Positions 7,795 through 14,270 of a stretch of DNA of 14,270 nucleotides are shown in pieces. A model generated the notes under the pieces. It did no database searches. It had not been told where the DNA came from and saw nothing but the letters and a program-made list of their open reading frames with translations. The stretch comes from Oleiagrimonas sp036379395. Its GTDB lineage: Bacteria; Pseudomonadota; Gammaproteobacteria; Xanthomonadales; Rhodanobacteraceae. Location: contig DASVGR010000030.1 in assembly GCA_036379395.1 (NCBI GenBank), positions 1 through 14,270 on the forward strand, given 5' to 3'. Both the position numbers and the translations under genes were made by a program. Within the stretch, counting starts at the first letter, position 1. The number at the start of each line of letters is the position of its first letter.

Positions 7795-7815
7795 TGCTTG
7801 CCTTGGACGGGTCTT

Positions 7816-10650
7816 TCAGCCGCCTTGGCGCAGGCGCAGAAAATCGGTGCTGCCGACGAAACGCACCGAATCCAGGCGCAATCGCGCGCGTGGCAGGACG
7901 TCCTCGAACGCGGCCAGTTCGTCGGCGACGGCCTGGATGTCGTTGTCGTGCACGGCCTGGTTGATGGCCTGCAGTGCCGTCAGGCGCGCCAGTTCGGCAT
8001 CCAGTTGCGCGTGCGCGGCGGCCAGGGCCTTGTCGCGCAGCTTGGCCGCTTGCGTGTCGGCGGCCTGTTCGGCCGCTTCCAGCAGCGGCGGCACCAGCTT
8101 GGCAAGCACCTTGCGGAAACGTTCCACATCGAAGCGGCGCTCGTTGGCGCGTTTGACGGCGCTGGCCGAGGGAGCGAAGCCGGGGCGCACGGTCAGGCGG
8201 CTGTCGACAGTGACGGTGATGGGCGTGGGCGGCATGAATCGGGCCGCATCGAGTTTCTGGTCGGCCACGCATTCGAGCACGAACACGGCCTGCAGCAGGG
8301 CGCTGCGCGCGGGCAGCGCCTCGTCGATCATGAAGGCCGCGTTGCCGGTTTCCGACGACAGCAGCAGGTCGATGGCGCCGGCGATCATCGGATGGTCCAG
8401 CCGCAGCAGCGGCAGGTCTTCGCGGGCCAGCGCCACGGCACGTGCGAACGTGGCTTGGCGCGGGCCGTCGCCGAGGCCAGGGAAGGCGTCGGTGGACAGG
8501 TATTCCGGATCAAGCAGCAGGACGTCGTCGCCTTGCTCGTCGATGGTCACGCCGAAGCTGTCGAGCAGGCGCACGACAAAATCGTGCGCGGGGTGGTCGG
8601 CGTCGGCCTGGGCCAGCGCCGGGGCCAGCTTGTCGGCGGCCGGCTCGCGGCTGGCGGCCAGTTCCAGCAGGCGGTCGCGGCCCACTTCGAGCTCGGCGGC
8701 CAGCGCTTCGTGCGTGGCATGGGTTTCGGCGATCAGCGCATCCAGCACCTGGTCGCGCTCGTTGTTGCCGCGTGCGTGTTCGTCGGCCAATTCGGACAGC
8801 AAGGCACCAAAGCGGCGCAGCAGCTCGCGGCCGTCGGCCGGGCTGTGGCGGAACGCGTCGATGCCTTCGTCGAACCAGCGCGCCAGCACGTGCTGCGCGC
8901 TGCCGGCGACGATGGGCAGGTGGATGGCGATGGCGTGGGTCTGGCCGATGCGGTCCAGGCGGCCGATGCGCTGCTCCAGCAGGTCGGGATCAAGCGGCAG
9001 GTCCCACAGCACCAGATGGTGCGCGAACTGGAAATTGCGGCCTTCCGAGCCGATTTCGGAGCACAGCAGCACGCGCGCGCCATCGGCCTGCGCGAACCAC
9101 GCCGCGTTGCGGTCGCGTTGCAGCATGCCCAGGCCTTCGTGGAAACGCGCCACGGCGACGCCGGACTTGGCGCGCAGCGCTTCCTCGATGGCCAGCACCT
9201 TGGCTTGCGTGCGGCAGATCAGCAGGAACTTGTCGTCAGGATGCACGGCCAGCAGGTCGAGCAAGGTGTCGATGCGCGGATCGGCCGTGTAGTCGTGCGT
9301 CGGTTCGGCCACGTCCGGATGCATGTCGGCGTGCGCCTCGGCGGCCAGCGCCTGGCGCGCGGCATCGTCCAGCGCGTCGGTGTCGATCAGGTGCCACTGC
9401 GGCTCGCGCTGCGGAAAGCCGCCGACGCTGGCGCGACGGTTGCGGAACATCACGCGGCCGGTGCCGTGGCGGTCGATGAGGGCGTTGAGCAGGGCATCGG
9501 ACGGGCCGTCCACGCGCGCGAGCAGGTCGGCGTCGTGCGGAAAATGCCGGGCCAGGATGGTGCGCTGGTCGGCGTCGAGCTTCTTGCCGCCGGCCAGCGT
9601 GTCGGCCAGGCGTGACAGTTCGACGAAGCCTTCGGCCTCGGCGAGGTACGCGTCCAGGTCGTTGTAGCGCGCCGGATCGAGCAGGCGCAGGCGGGCGAAA
9701 TGCGCGCGCCGGCCCAGTTGCTCGGGCGTGGCCGTGACCAGCAGCACGCCGGGCGTGACGGCGGCCAGGCGCTCGACCAGCCGATAGCGCGGGCTGGTCG
9801 CTTCCGGCGTCCATTCCAGATGGTGCGCCTCGTCCACGACCAGCAGGTCCCAGCCGGCGTCAGCCAGCTGTTCGACGCGCTTGTCGTTGGCGTCGAACAG
9901 GCTTTGCCCGGCGATGACGAGTTGCTCGTCCTCGAACGGATTGCCGCCCGCGTCGGACTGTTCGATGGCGGCGCAGCGCTCCTCGTCGAAAATGGCGAAC
10001 GCCAGATTGAAACGACGCAGCAGCTCAATGAACCACTGGTTGACCAGCGCGTCCGGCACCAGCACCAGCACGCGGTCGGCGCGGCCATGGGCCAACTGGT
10101 GGGCGATGATCATGCCCGCTTCGATGGTCTTGCCCAAGCCCACTTCGTCGGCCAGCAGCACGCGTGGCGGGCGGCGAGAGGAAGCGATGCCGGCCACGCG
10201 CAACTGGTGCGGCACCAGGTCGATGCGCGCGCTGGCCAGGCCCCAGGCGGCGGAGCGGCGCGCCTTGGCGCGCAGACGCAGCGCTTCCTGGCGCAACTCG
10301 AAGCGCGCGACCGTGTCGATGCGTCCGCCGATCAGGCGGTCGTCGGCCTGGGTGACGCTTTGTTCGTCGTCCAGCTGGCCTTCGTGCAACTCACGGCCTT
10401 CGCCGCGGTAGACCAGCAAGCCGTCGTGGATGTCCACGCGTTCGACCAGAAACGACAGGCCCTTGCCGTTGATGCGCTGGCCGGGACGGAACTCGGCGCG
10501 CGTCAGCGGCGCGGAATCCTGCGCGTAGGGGCGCAGCACGCCGGATTTGGCGAACAGCACCTGCACCTGGCGGCCGTCCACCCGCAAGATCGTGCCCAGG
10601 CCCAGTTCGGGTTCGGCGGTGGAAATCCAGCGTTGACCAGGGACAAACAT
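7816..10650 (-). CDS. rapA: RNA polymerase-associated SWI2/SNF2 ATPase RapA (HepA)
   Basis: ATP-driven translocase that binds RNA polymerase and promotes its recycling from stalled post-termination complexes. The protein has 944 residues (E. coli RapA 968). The N-terminal Tudor-like region (about 1-105) begins FVPGQRW. The first RecA-like lobe carries the P-loop DEVGLGKTIEAG at 168-179 and DEAH at 273-276 in VVDEAHHLEW. The second lobe carries the arginine-finger motif QRIGRLDRIGQ near 557-567. The RapA-specific C-terminal part follows, with a coiled-coil-like Ala/Leu-rich stretch near 850-920. The start is ATG at 10650, agreeing with family N-termini. The ribosome binding site is weak (CGAG, 7 bases upstream) and lies in a short palindrome. 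It has its own promoter but lies 63 bases after the hydroxylase on the same strand, so read-through is possible. It is convergent with proA. Confidence 0.96.
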   Translation of the reverse strand: MFVPGQRWISTAEPELGLGTILRVDGRQVQVLFAKSGVLRPYAQDSAPLTRAEFRPGQRINGKGLSFLVERVDIHDGLLVYRGEGRELHEGQLDDEQSVTQADDRLIGGRIDTVARFELRQEALRLRAKARRSAAWGLASARIDLVPHQLRVAGIASSRRPPRVLLADEVGLGKTIEAGMIIAHQLAHGRADRVLVLVPDALVNQWFIELLRRFNLAFAIFDEERCAAIEQSDAGGNPFEDEQLVIAGQSLFDANDKRVEQLADAGWDLLVVDEAHHLEWTPEATSPRYRLVERLAAVTPGVLLVTATPEQLGRRAHFARLRLLDPARYNDLDAYLAEAEGFVELSRLADTLAGGKKLDADQRTILARHFPHDADLLARVDGPSDALLNALIDRHGTGRVMFRNRRASVGGFPQREPQWHLIDTDALDDAARQALAAEAHADMHPDVAEPTHDYTADPRIDTLLDLLAVHPDDKFLLICRTQAKVLAIEEALRAKSGVAVARFHEGLGMLQRDRNAAWFAQADGARVLLCSEIGSEGRNFQFAHHLVLWDLPLDPDLLEQRIGRLDRIGQTHAIAIHLPIVAGSAQHVLARWFDEGIDAFRHSPADGRELLRRFGALLSELADEHARGNNERDQVLDALIAETHATHEALAAELEVGRDRLLELAASREPAADKLAPALAQADADHPAHDFVVRLLDSFGVTIDEQGDDVLLLDPEYLSTDAFPGLGDGPRQATFARAVALAREDLPLLRLDHPMIAGAIDLLLSSETGNAAFMIDEALPARSALLQAVFVLECVADQKLDAARFMPPTPITVTVDSRLTVRPGFAPSASAVKRANERRFDVERFRKVLAKLVPPLLEAAEQAADTQAAKLRDKALAAAHAQLDAELARLTALQAINQAVHDNDIQAVADELAAFEDVLPRARLRLDSVRFVGSTDFLRLRQGG

Positions 10651-10654
10651 GTGA

Positions 10655-10666
10655 CGACTCGAGTTG
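10655..10666 (-). promoter_or_regulatory. palindromic ribosome-binding region of rapA
   Basis: On the minus strand this reads CAACTCGAGTCG, with a perfect ACTCGAGT core. It holds the only purine-rich candidate ribosome binding site (GAG, 7 bases before ATG). It closely resembles the leader just before the hydroxylase start (ACT, C or G, GAGTCGTC, then the start codon). A role is inference only. Confidence 0.35.
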
Positions 10667-10677
10667 ATGAGCCGGAC

Positions 10678-10705
10678 ATTATCCTGCCTGCGCGATGCGC
10701 GTGAA
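10678..10705 (-). promoter_or_regulatory. sigma70-like promoter of rapA
   Basis: On the minus strand TTCACG (10700-10705, 4/6 to TTGACA) is followed after 16 bases by GATAAT (10678-10683, 5/6 to TATAAT). Transcription would start near 10671, leaving a leader of about 20 bases before the rapA ATG. The pair lies in the 63-base gap after the hydroxylase stop, and the -35 is 8 bases past that stop. It was found by eye. Confidence 0.55.
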
Positions 10706-10713
10706 AGCCCCGC

Positions 10714-11394
10714 TCAGGTTTCAGCCCACATGCGCAGCAGGTTGTGATAGATGCCGGTCAGGCGCAGTACCGTCGGACGCGTGGCCGCAGCGTTGCCCAG
10801 TTGGCGTACGCTGGCGTCCAGTTCGAACAGCAGGCGTCGGCGGGTGTCGTCACGGATCAGGCTTTGCACCCAGAAAAACGCGGCCAGGCGGGCGCCGCGC
10901 GTGACCGGCGCGACGCGGTGCAAACTGCTGGCGGGATACACGATGAGGTCGCCGGCGGGCAGCTTGACCTCGTGTTCGCCGTAGGTGTCGCTGACGATCA
11001 GCTCGCCGCCGTCGTAGCTGTCCGGTTCGTTGATGAACAGCGTGCAGGCAATGTCGCTGCGCAGCTGGCCGGTGGCATCGGGCAGCGCCATCACCGAGCC
11101 GTCGACGTGAAAGCCGTACTGGCCACCGTCCTGATAGCGGTTGAAGCGTGGCGGCAGGATGTGCTGCGGCAGCGTGGCGGCGTGGAACAGGCCGTTGCGG
11201 GCCAGGGCGTCGAGCACGATCTTGCCCAGCTCGTGCCGCAGCGGCGAGGTTTCCGGCAATTGCTGGTTGCGTTTGACCTGCGCGCCCTGCGGGCCGACGG
11301 TCTCGCGGCCGTCGGTCCAGTCGGCGGCTTCCAGCGCATGGCGCAGGTGTGTTACTTGCGCGCCATCAAGCACTTCGGGAACGTGCACCAGCAT
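10714..11394 (-). CDS. Fe(II)/2-oxoglutarate-dependent PKHD-type hydroxylase (YbiX/PiuC)
   Basis: A 226-residue member of the YbiX/PiuC family (PKHD-type prolyl-hydroxylase fold), commonly found next to TonB-dependent siderophore receptors. Its substrate is not established. The Fe(II) triad is visible as His96 and Asp98 in YGFHVDG and His159 in SSLHRVAP, with Arg169 in VTRGAR as the 2-oxoglutarate ligand. The family-typical AAFFWVQSLIRD follows at 171-182. The start is ATG at 11394 with GGAG 6 bases upstream. The frame is open to an ATG at 11433, but those 13 codons run through an inverted repeat and lack homology. It lies 60 bases after the receptor gene on the same strand, matching the fiu-ybiX order of E. 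coli and piuA-piuC of Pseudomonas. It is probably co-transcribed and so under Fur control. Confidence 0.93.
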   Translation of the reverse strand: MLVHVPEVLDGAQVTHLRHALEAADWTDGRETVGPQGAQVKRNQQLPETSPLRHELGKIVLDALARNGLFHAATLPQHILPPRFNRYQDGGQYGFHVDGSVMALPDATGQLRSDIACTLFINEPDSYDGGELIVSDTYGEHEVKLPAGDLIVYPASSLHRVAPVTRGARLAAFFWVQSLIRDDTRRRLLFELDASVRQLGNAAATRPTVLRLTGIYHNLLRMWAET

Positions 11395-11397
11395 GGA

Positions 11398-11409
11398 CGA
11401 CTCCAGTCG
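11398..11409 (-). promoter_or_regulatory. hairpin enclosing the hydroxylase ribosome binding site
   Basis: On the minus strand this reads CGACTGGAGTCG, with arms CGACT and AGTCG around GG. The ribosome binding site GGAG (11401-11404) lies inside it, 6 bases before the ATG. Folding would hide the site. It directly follows the larger inverted repeat at 11411-11443. The palindrome is visible; regulation is inferred. Confidence 0.4.
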
Positions 11410-11410
11410 G

Positions 11411-11443
11411 AAACCCTGCGGCGAACATACCACCGCAGGGTTT
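11411..11443 (-). terminator. perfect 11-bp stem-loop between receptor and hydroxylase genes
   Basis: AAACCCTGCGG (11411-11421) and CCGCAGGGTTT (11433-11443) are perfect reverse complements around an 11-base loop. It begins 11 bases after the receptor stop codon. On the transcribed strand the stem ends in TTT, too short a tail for a strong intrinsic terminator. It may be a weak terminator or attenuator, or an mRNA 3'-end stabiliser making receptor mRNA more abundant than hydroxylase mRNA. Confidence 0.6.
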
Positions 11444-11454
11444 CGGGTCCGTGA

Positions 11455-13830
11455 TCAGAAGTGGATGTTGGCCGTCAGCATCGTCGAACGCGGCGCGCCG
11501 GGCGTGTAGCGGTAGCCACTTTTGTTGATGGCGGCGACGTAATCCTTGTCGAACAGGTTGTAAATGTTCAGGCGCAGGCTGACATGGCGGTTGATGGCGT
11601 AGCCGGCCATGGCATCGGCCACCCAGTAGGCATCGGCGTATTCAGGCGTGCCCACGGCACCGTCGTGGCCGCGCTGCATCTTGCCTGAATAACGCGCGCC
11701 CACGCCGAAGGTGAAGTGGTGCGGCAATTTCCAGGTCGACCACGCGGTGAACGCGCTTTTCGGCGTGTAGGCCAGGGTGTTCGAGCCGTTGGTGGCCGGT
11801 GCCGACGAGGTCGATGAACTGCTGACGATGCCGCCATCGGCGTGGGTGTTCATGAGGGTGTAGCCGGCGGTGATCTCCCAGTGCGCCGTGATCTGGCCGA
11901 CCGCGCCCAGCTCAATGCCCTGCACGCGCTCGCGGCCGATCTGGTAGTACTGCAGGTCCACCGGGTCCTGCTCGACGAGGTTGGTGACCACGGTGCGGTA
12001 CAGCGCGGCGGTCAACAGCAACTGGCTGTCCAGCACGTTCCACTTGGTGCCCACTTCGATAGTGCGGGCCTTTTGCGGATTGAAGATGGGGTTGTCCGAG
12101 TTGCTGGTCGATGCGCTGTAGGCCAGGTTGTTGCCGCCCGGCGGCTCGCTGGCGGTGGCGAAATTGGCGTACACGCTGCCGTTGGCGGTCGGCTTGTAGA
12201 CCAGCCCGAGCTTGTAGCTGGAAAGGTTGTCGCTCTTGTCGGCGTCCAGGCCGGGCACCGGCGTGCCGCTTGGCAGGCTGCCGCAGGCGGGACTGCTGCG
12301 GCCGCCGCAGGCCACCACGGAGTCGAAATCGGTCTTGTAGTGGTCAAAGCGTCCGCCGGCGGTAAGCAGCCAGTGCTCGCCGAAGGCCATGGTGTCGAAA
12401 ACGTACACGCCGATGGTATCGGTGCGACCGTGGCTGGAGGTGCCGTTGTTGCCGACGATGAGGCCGGTGGCGGCATTCGGGTCGGGCGCGTACAGGTTGG
12501 CGGCTGTCCAGGCACTGTCGTCGAGCGCGCCCAGGCCACCGGTGGCGATCTGTTCGCGGGTCAGCTCGATGCCGGTGCTGAGGCTGTGCTGCACGGCACC
12601 GGTGGCGAAGTTGACCGTGAGGTTGGTCTGGTTGGTGAGGATGCGGTTGGTCTGGTCCTTGAAATTGGGGTTGCTGCGGGCCAGCGTCCAGGTCGACGGA
12701 TCCAGCGGATTGGGTGTCAGCAGATTGGCCGCCTTGCCCATGAACGAGGTCAGCAGGTAATCCTGGTGCGTGCGGCCCCAGCGCAGGGTGTCGCGCAGCG
12801 TCGTGTCGTCGGAAAAGTCGTGGTCGACGATCAGCGTGGCCATGTCGGCCTTGACGTGGTCGTGGTCGGCGCCGGTGCCGTAGAAGTTGGACGGATCGAC
12901 CTTGGCCGCGTCATTCAGGAACGGCCGGGTCGGGTCGGGCGTGGTGTAGCCCGGCAGGCCGATCGTCGGCACGCCGCCATCGGGGATGTTGTTCTGGGTG
13001 ATGTGCAGGTAGTCGATGTAGACGCGGGTGGGCGTGCCCAGCCCGAACGCCAGCGACGGCGCGACGCCCCAGCGGTTGTTCTTGACGTCGTCGCGGCCCG
13101 GCACGCCGCTTTTCTGGCCCATCACGTTGAGGCGGAACGCGGCGTGCTCGCCGACCACCTGGTTCCAGTCGACCGTGCTGCGCTTCTGGTTCCAGCTGCC
13201 GTAGCCGAGCGTGGCCGACAGGTCGTCGTGCAGCAGCGGCTGCTTGCTGACCATGTTGATGGCGCCGGTGGGCGTGGTGCGGCCGAACAGGGTGCCGTCC
13301 GGACCTTTGACCACGACGACTTTTTCGGTGTCGAACACGTCGCGTGAGATTGAACCCAGGTCGCGCACGCCGTCGACGAAGATGCTGCCGGCGGCGTCGA
13401 AACCGCGCATGTAAACCTCGTCGCCGGTCGACGTGCTGCCGTTTTCGCCGAGGTAGAACGTGCCCACGCCGGGGCTGTTGCGCAGGGCTTCGGTAAGGTC
13501 GGTGGCGCCTTGCTGGTTGAACAGGTCGCTGGTGATGACGTCGAGCGTCTGCGGCGTGTCCAGCACCGGCTGGGTGAATTTGGGCGACGCCGGCTGGCCG
13601 CGGTAAGCGGGCAGTTTCTTGGCCGTGACCTTGACCGACGGCAGCGTGTCGGTCTGCATGGTGGTGGGCACGGCATCGGTGGATGGCGCGTTGCTGGCGC
13701 CGGTACCGGCCATGGCCGTGGCCGGAATGCCCAGGGCGAGGGCGGTCACGATGGAAGCGGTCAGTGATGCGCCGGCATGGGCCGTGGCGCCGCGCCGGAC
13801 GGGATGTTTCCGGGCCTTGATGAAGTGCAT
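11455..13830 (-). CDS. fiu: TonB-dependent catecholate siderophore receptor, Fiu type
   Basis: Outer-membrane receptor importing ferric catecholates with TonB-ExbB-ExbD energy. The protein has 791 residues. A signal peptide ends near ATAMA-G (about residue 41), and a likely TonB box DTLPSVKVTA is at 61-70. The plug domain (about 85-200) contains QQGATDLTEALRNSPGVG, MRGFDAAGSIFVDGVRD and KGPDGTLFGR. A 22-strand barrel follows, ending in the C-terminal Phe of ANIHF. As I recall E. coli Fiu, long stretches match, for example VKNNRWGVAPS, IPTIGLPGY-like PDGGVPTIGLPGY, and NLFDKDYVAAINKSGYRY near the end. A Cys pair near 506-516 (VACGG...PACG) also matches. Start: ATG at 13830 with AAGGAA (13836-13841) 5 bases upstream. 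The frame opens further to 13920, but that extension would put 30 charged residues before the signal peptide. A Fur-boxed promoter precedes it. Confidence 0.94.
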   Translation of the reverse strand: MHFIKARKHPVRRGATAHAGASLTASIVTALALGIPATAMAGTGASNAPSTDAVPTTMQTDTLPSVKVTAKKLPAYRGQPASPKFTQPVLDTPQTLDVITSDLFNQQGATDLTEALRNSPGVGTFYLGENGSTSTGDEVYMRGFDAAGSIFVDGVRDLGSISRDVFDTEKVVVVKGPDGTLFGRTTPTGAINMVSKQPLLHDDLSATLGYGSWNQKRSTVDWNQVVGEHAAFRLNVMGQKSGVPGRDDVKNNRWGVAPSLAFGLGTPTRVYIDYLHITQNNIPDGGVPTIGLPGYTTPDPTRPFLNDAAKVDPSNFYGTGADHDHVKADMATLIVDHDFSDDTTLRDTLRWGRTHQDYLLTSFMGKAANLLTPNPLDPSTWTLARSNPNFKDQTNRILTNQTNLTVNFATGAVQHSLSTGIELTREQIATGGLGALDDSAWTAANLYAPDPNAATGLIVGNNGTSSHGRTDTIGVYVFDTMAFGEHWLLTAGGRFDHYKTDFDSVVACGGRSSPACGSLPSGTPVPGLDADKSDNLSSYKLGLVYKPTANGSVYANFATASEPPGGNNLAYSASTSNSDNPIFNPQKARTIEVGTKWNVLDSQLLLTAALYRTVVTNLVEQDPVDLQYYQIGRERVQGIELGAVGQITAHWEITAGYTLMNTHADGGIVSSSSTSSAPATNGSNTLAYTPKSAFTAWSTWKLPHHFTFGVGARYSGKMQRGHDGAVGTPEYADAYWVADAMAGYAINRHVSLRLNIYNLFDKDYVAAINKSGYRYTPGAPRSTMLTANIHF

Positions 13831-13835
13831 GTGGA

Positions 13836-13841
13836 TTCCTT
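13836..13841 (-). promoter_or_regulatory. ribosome binding site fixing the fiu start
   Basis: AAGGAA on the minus strand, 5 bases before the ATG at 13830. It is the strongest site in the leader and decides against the upstream in-frame ATG at 13920. Confidence 0.65.
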
Positions 13842-13932
13842 GACGCGAATGAATGGGCCGAGAGCGTTGTGGCTGCTGCGCAGTGCGCGTTTCGGGGCGG
13901 CCCGAGGCGGAGATACGCATGGCTGGGCGTGG

Positions 13933-13961
13933 ACTTTAAAACTAATGAGAATGATTCGCAA
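13933..13961 (-). promoter_or_regulatory. sigma70-like promoter of fiu
   Basis: On the minus strand TTGCGA (13956-13961, 4/6) and TAAAGT (13933-13938, 4/6) are separated by 17 bases. The element is AT-rich against a very GC-rich background. Transcription would start near 13926, giving a leader of about 95 bases. The Fur box overlaps the -35 and fills much of the spacer, the usual layout for iron repression. TTTAAA, 2 bases upstream, is an alternative -10. Confidence 0.5.
13946..13960. promoter_or_regulatory. Fur box in the fiu promoter
   Basis: TGAGAATGATTCGCA matches the 7-1-7 Fur consensus TGATAATNATTATCA at 11 of 14 defined positions. The longer window 13941-13959 matches 13 of 19 of the classic box. 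Its place between -35 and -10 of a siderophore receptor gene makes iron-dependent Fur repression of fiu, and probably of the following hydroxylase gene, very likely. Confidence 0.75.
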
Positions 13962-14047
13962 CAATGGATGCACGGCTTGCTGAGATATTTGTTCAGCCCG
14001 TCCTGTTGCAGGGAGTGCGATTTCGCGTGCTTTGTCCGGGGTTTGAG

Positions 14048-14074
14048 CCCATCGCGCGCGGGCGCGCTCCTACA
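14048..14074 (-). repeat. single REP (GTAG type, GCGCGC arms)
   Basis: On the minus strand it reads TGTAGGAGCGCGCCCGCG and continues to GATGGG, identical to the REP at 14137 over the first 26 bases. Arms GCGCGC/GCGCGC surround CC. It points away from the next REP (heads facing each other across 62 bases), unlike the REPIN arrangement. Confidence 0.85.
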
Positions 14075-14092
14075 AACAAAAGCAGGTCGCGC

Positions 14093-14127
14093 GAGTCGGG
14101 TGGCTTCGCCAGCCCGATACACGACTC
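14093..14127. repeat. imperfect stem-loop between two REPs
   Basis: CGGGTGGC (14097-14104) pairs with GCCAGCCCG (14108-14116), with one bulged G and loop TTC. Outer GAGT (14093-14096) pairs with ACTC (14124-14127) across a one-sided internal loop. It is not a GTAG REP. It may be a separate extragenic palindrome family or the core of a composite element bounded by the REPs at 14048 and 14137. Confidence 0.5.
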
Positions 14128-14136
14128 CTAAGCGTT

Positions 14137-14213
14137 TGTAGGAGCGCGCCCGCGCGCGATGGCCAGATGCTGATTTGAGGCCAGATCCCATCGCCCGCAG
14201 GCGGGCTCCCACA
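14137..14213. repeat. REPIN copy 2, inverted relative to copy 1
   Basis: It starts with a GTAGGAGCGCGC-type REP (14137-14164) and ends with a GTGGGAGCCCGC-type REP on the minus strand, joined by a spacer containing GCCAGATGCTG and GAGGCCAGATCC. Its reverse complement matches 7670-7746 without gaps over 77 bases, with 68 identities. Both arms and the spacer are conserved, so the whole unit was copied, not just the REP hairpins. It lies upstream of the fiu promoter. Confidence 0.88.
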
Positions 14214-14242
14214 AAGGCAAGGCTCGAACCTCAAGGTCCACC

Positions 14243-14270
14243 TGTAGGAGCGCGCCCGCGCGCGATGGCC
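14243..14270 (+). repeat. REP at the window end, probably the start of a further REPIN
   Basis: All 28 bases are identical to the first REP of REPIN copy 2 (14137-14164), including the terminal GATGGCC that leads into the REPIN spacer. The sequence stops there, so the expected inverted partner would lie just beyond the window. Confidence 0.8.

Larger units (their letters stand above)
13831..14270. other. 440-base gene-free region
   Basis: I find no credible coding region here. Small frames such as 13869-14141 run through the Fur box and the REPs. From left to right it holds the fiu leader (13831-13926), the promoter and Fur box, a plain stretch of about 85 bases with nothing recognised (13962-14047), then a REP cluster reaching the window end. 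No promoter pointing right was convincing. Confidence 0.7.

Noticed and set aside
7623..7815. Small gene or sRNA between proA and rapA
   Set aside because: The gap is accounted for mostly by a REPIN and a REP; I see no promoter or coding signal in the rest.
6770..9615. Very long open frames on the + strand across proA, the gap and the rapA region
   Set aside because: They are frame shadows of proA and antisense to rapA in GC-rich DNA, are compositionally odd (rich in Arg, Ser, Ala) and match no family; both real genes are unambiguous.
11395..11433. N-terminal extension of the hydroxylase to 11433
   Set aside because: The 13 extra codons run through the inverted repeat, have no family similarity and bypass the good GGAG site at 11401-11404.
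11842..13347. 501-codon + strand frame opposite fiu
   Set aside because: It is a Val/Gly-rich shadow of a receptor whose full-length homology on the other strand is clear.
13831..13920. N-terminal extension of fiu to the ATG at 13920
   Set aside because: It would put 30 non-hydrophobic residues ahead of the signal peptide, and AAGGAA lies right before the inner ATG.
14048..14270. CRISPR array
   Set aside because: The repeats alternate in orientation, are palindromic throughout and have unequal spacers, two of which recur at 7670; these are REPs/REPINs.
1..14270. A new defence, mobile or secretion system
   Set aside because: Every substantial frame with coding character belongs to a known housekeeping, amino-acid or iron-uptake family; nothing in the window suggests an unknown multi-gene system.

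Overview
The window is high-GC chromosomal DNA from a gammaproteobacterium, most likely of the order Lysobacterales/Xanthomonadales (Xanthomonas, Lysobacter, Rhodanobacter and Dyella relatives). Three things point there. The arginine cluster has a fused N-acetylglutamate kinase/synthase. A GNAT gene sits between the fusion and argC, and proB-proA follow argH, which is the order I recall from xanthomonads. Families of GTAG-type extragenic palindromes fill the gaps between genes. Genus cannot be set from this window.

Left half (1-7622, + strand): one tightly packed operon, argE (5' end outside the window) - argB/A fusion - GNAT acetyltransferase - argC - argH - proB - proA. Neighbouring genes overlap by 4 to 14 bases, or in one case are 4 bases apart, so translation is probably coupled. 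Together they cover most steps from glutamate to arginine (acetylation, phosphorylation, reduction, deacetylation, argininosuccinate cleavage) and the first two steps from glutamate to proline. In this lineage the deacetylase is expected to act on N-acetylcitrulline rather than N-acetylornithine. The operon promoter and the expected argF'/argG genes lie upstream, outside the window.

Middle (7623-7815): a convergent gap holding a 77-bp REPIN (paired inverted REPs) and one further REP. It probably ends transcription from both sides.

Right half (7816-13830, - strand): rapA, encoding the RNA polymerase-recycling SWI2/SNF2 ATPase, with its own sigma70-like promoter. Upstream of it is an iron-uptake pair, a Fiu-type catecholate siderophore receptor followed by a YbiX/PiuC-type 2-oxoglutarate/Fe(II) hydroxylase. 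The receptor promoter carries a good Fur box between its -35 and -10 elements. A perfect 11-bp inverted repeat separates the two iron genes.

Right edge (13831-14270): no gene. It holds the Fur-controlled promoter and leader, then a REP cluster of alternating orientation. The cluster includes a second copy of the same 77-bp REPIN (68/77 identical, inverted relative to the first) and a last REP cut by the window end.

I see no defence, mobile or secretion system and no clearly new system. The most interesting items are the duplicated asymmetric REPIN, the uncharacterised GNAT fixed inside the arginine operon, and the palindromes around the ribosome binding sites of the hydroxylase and rapA.
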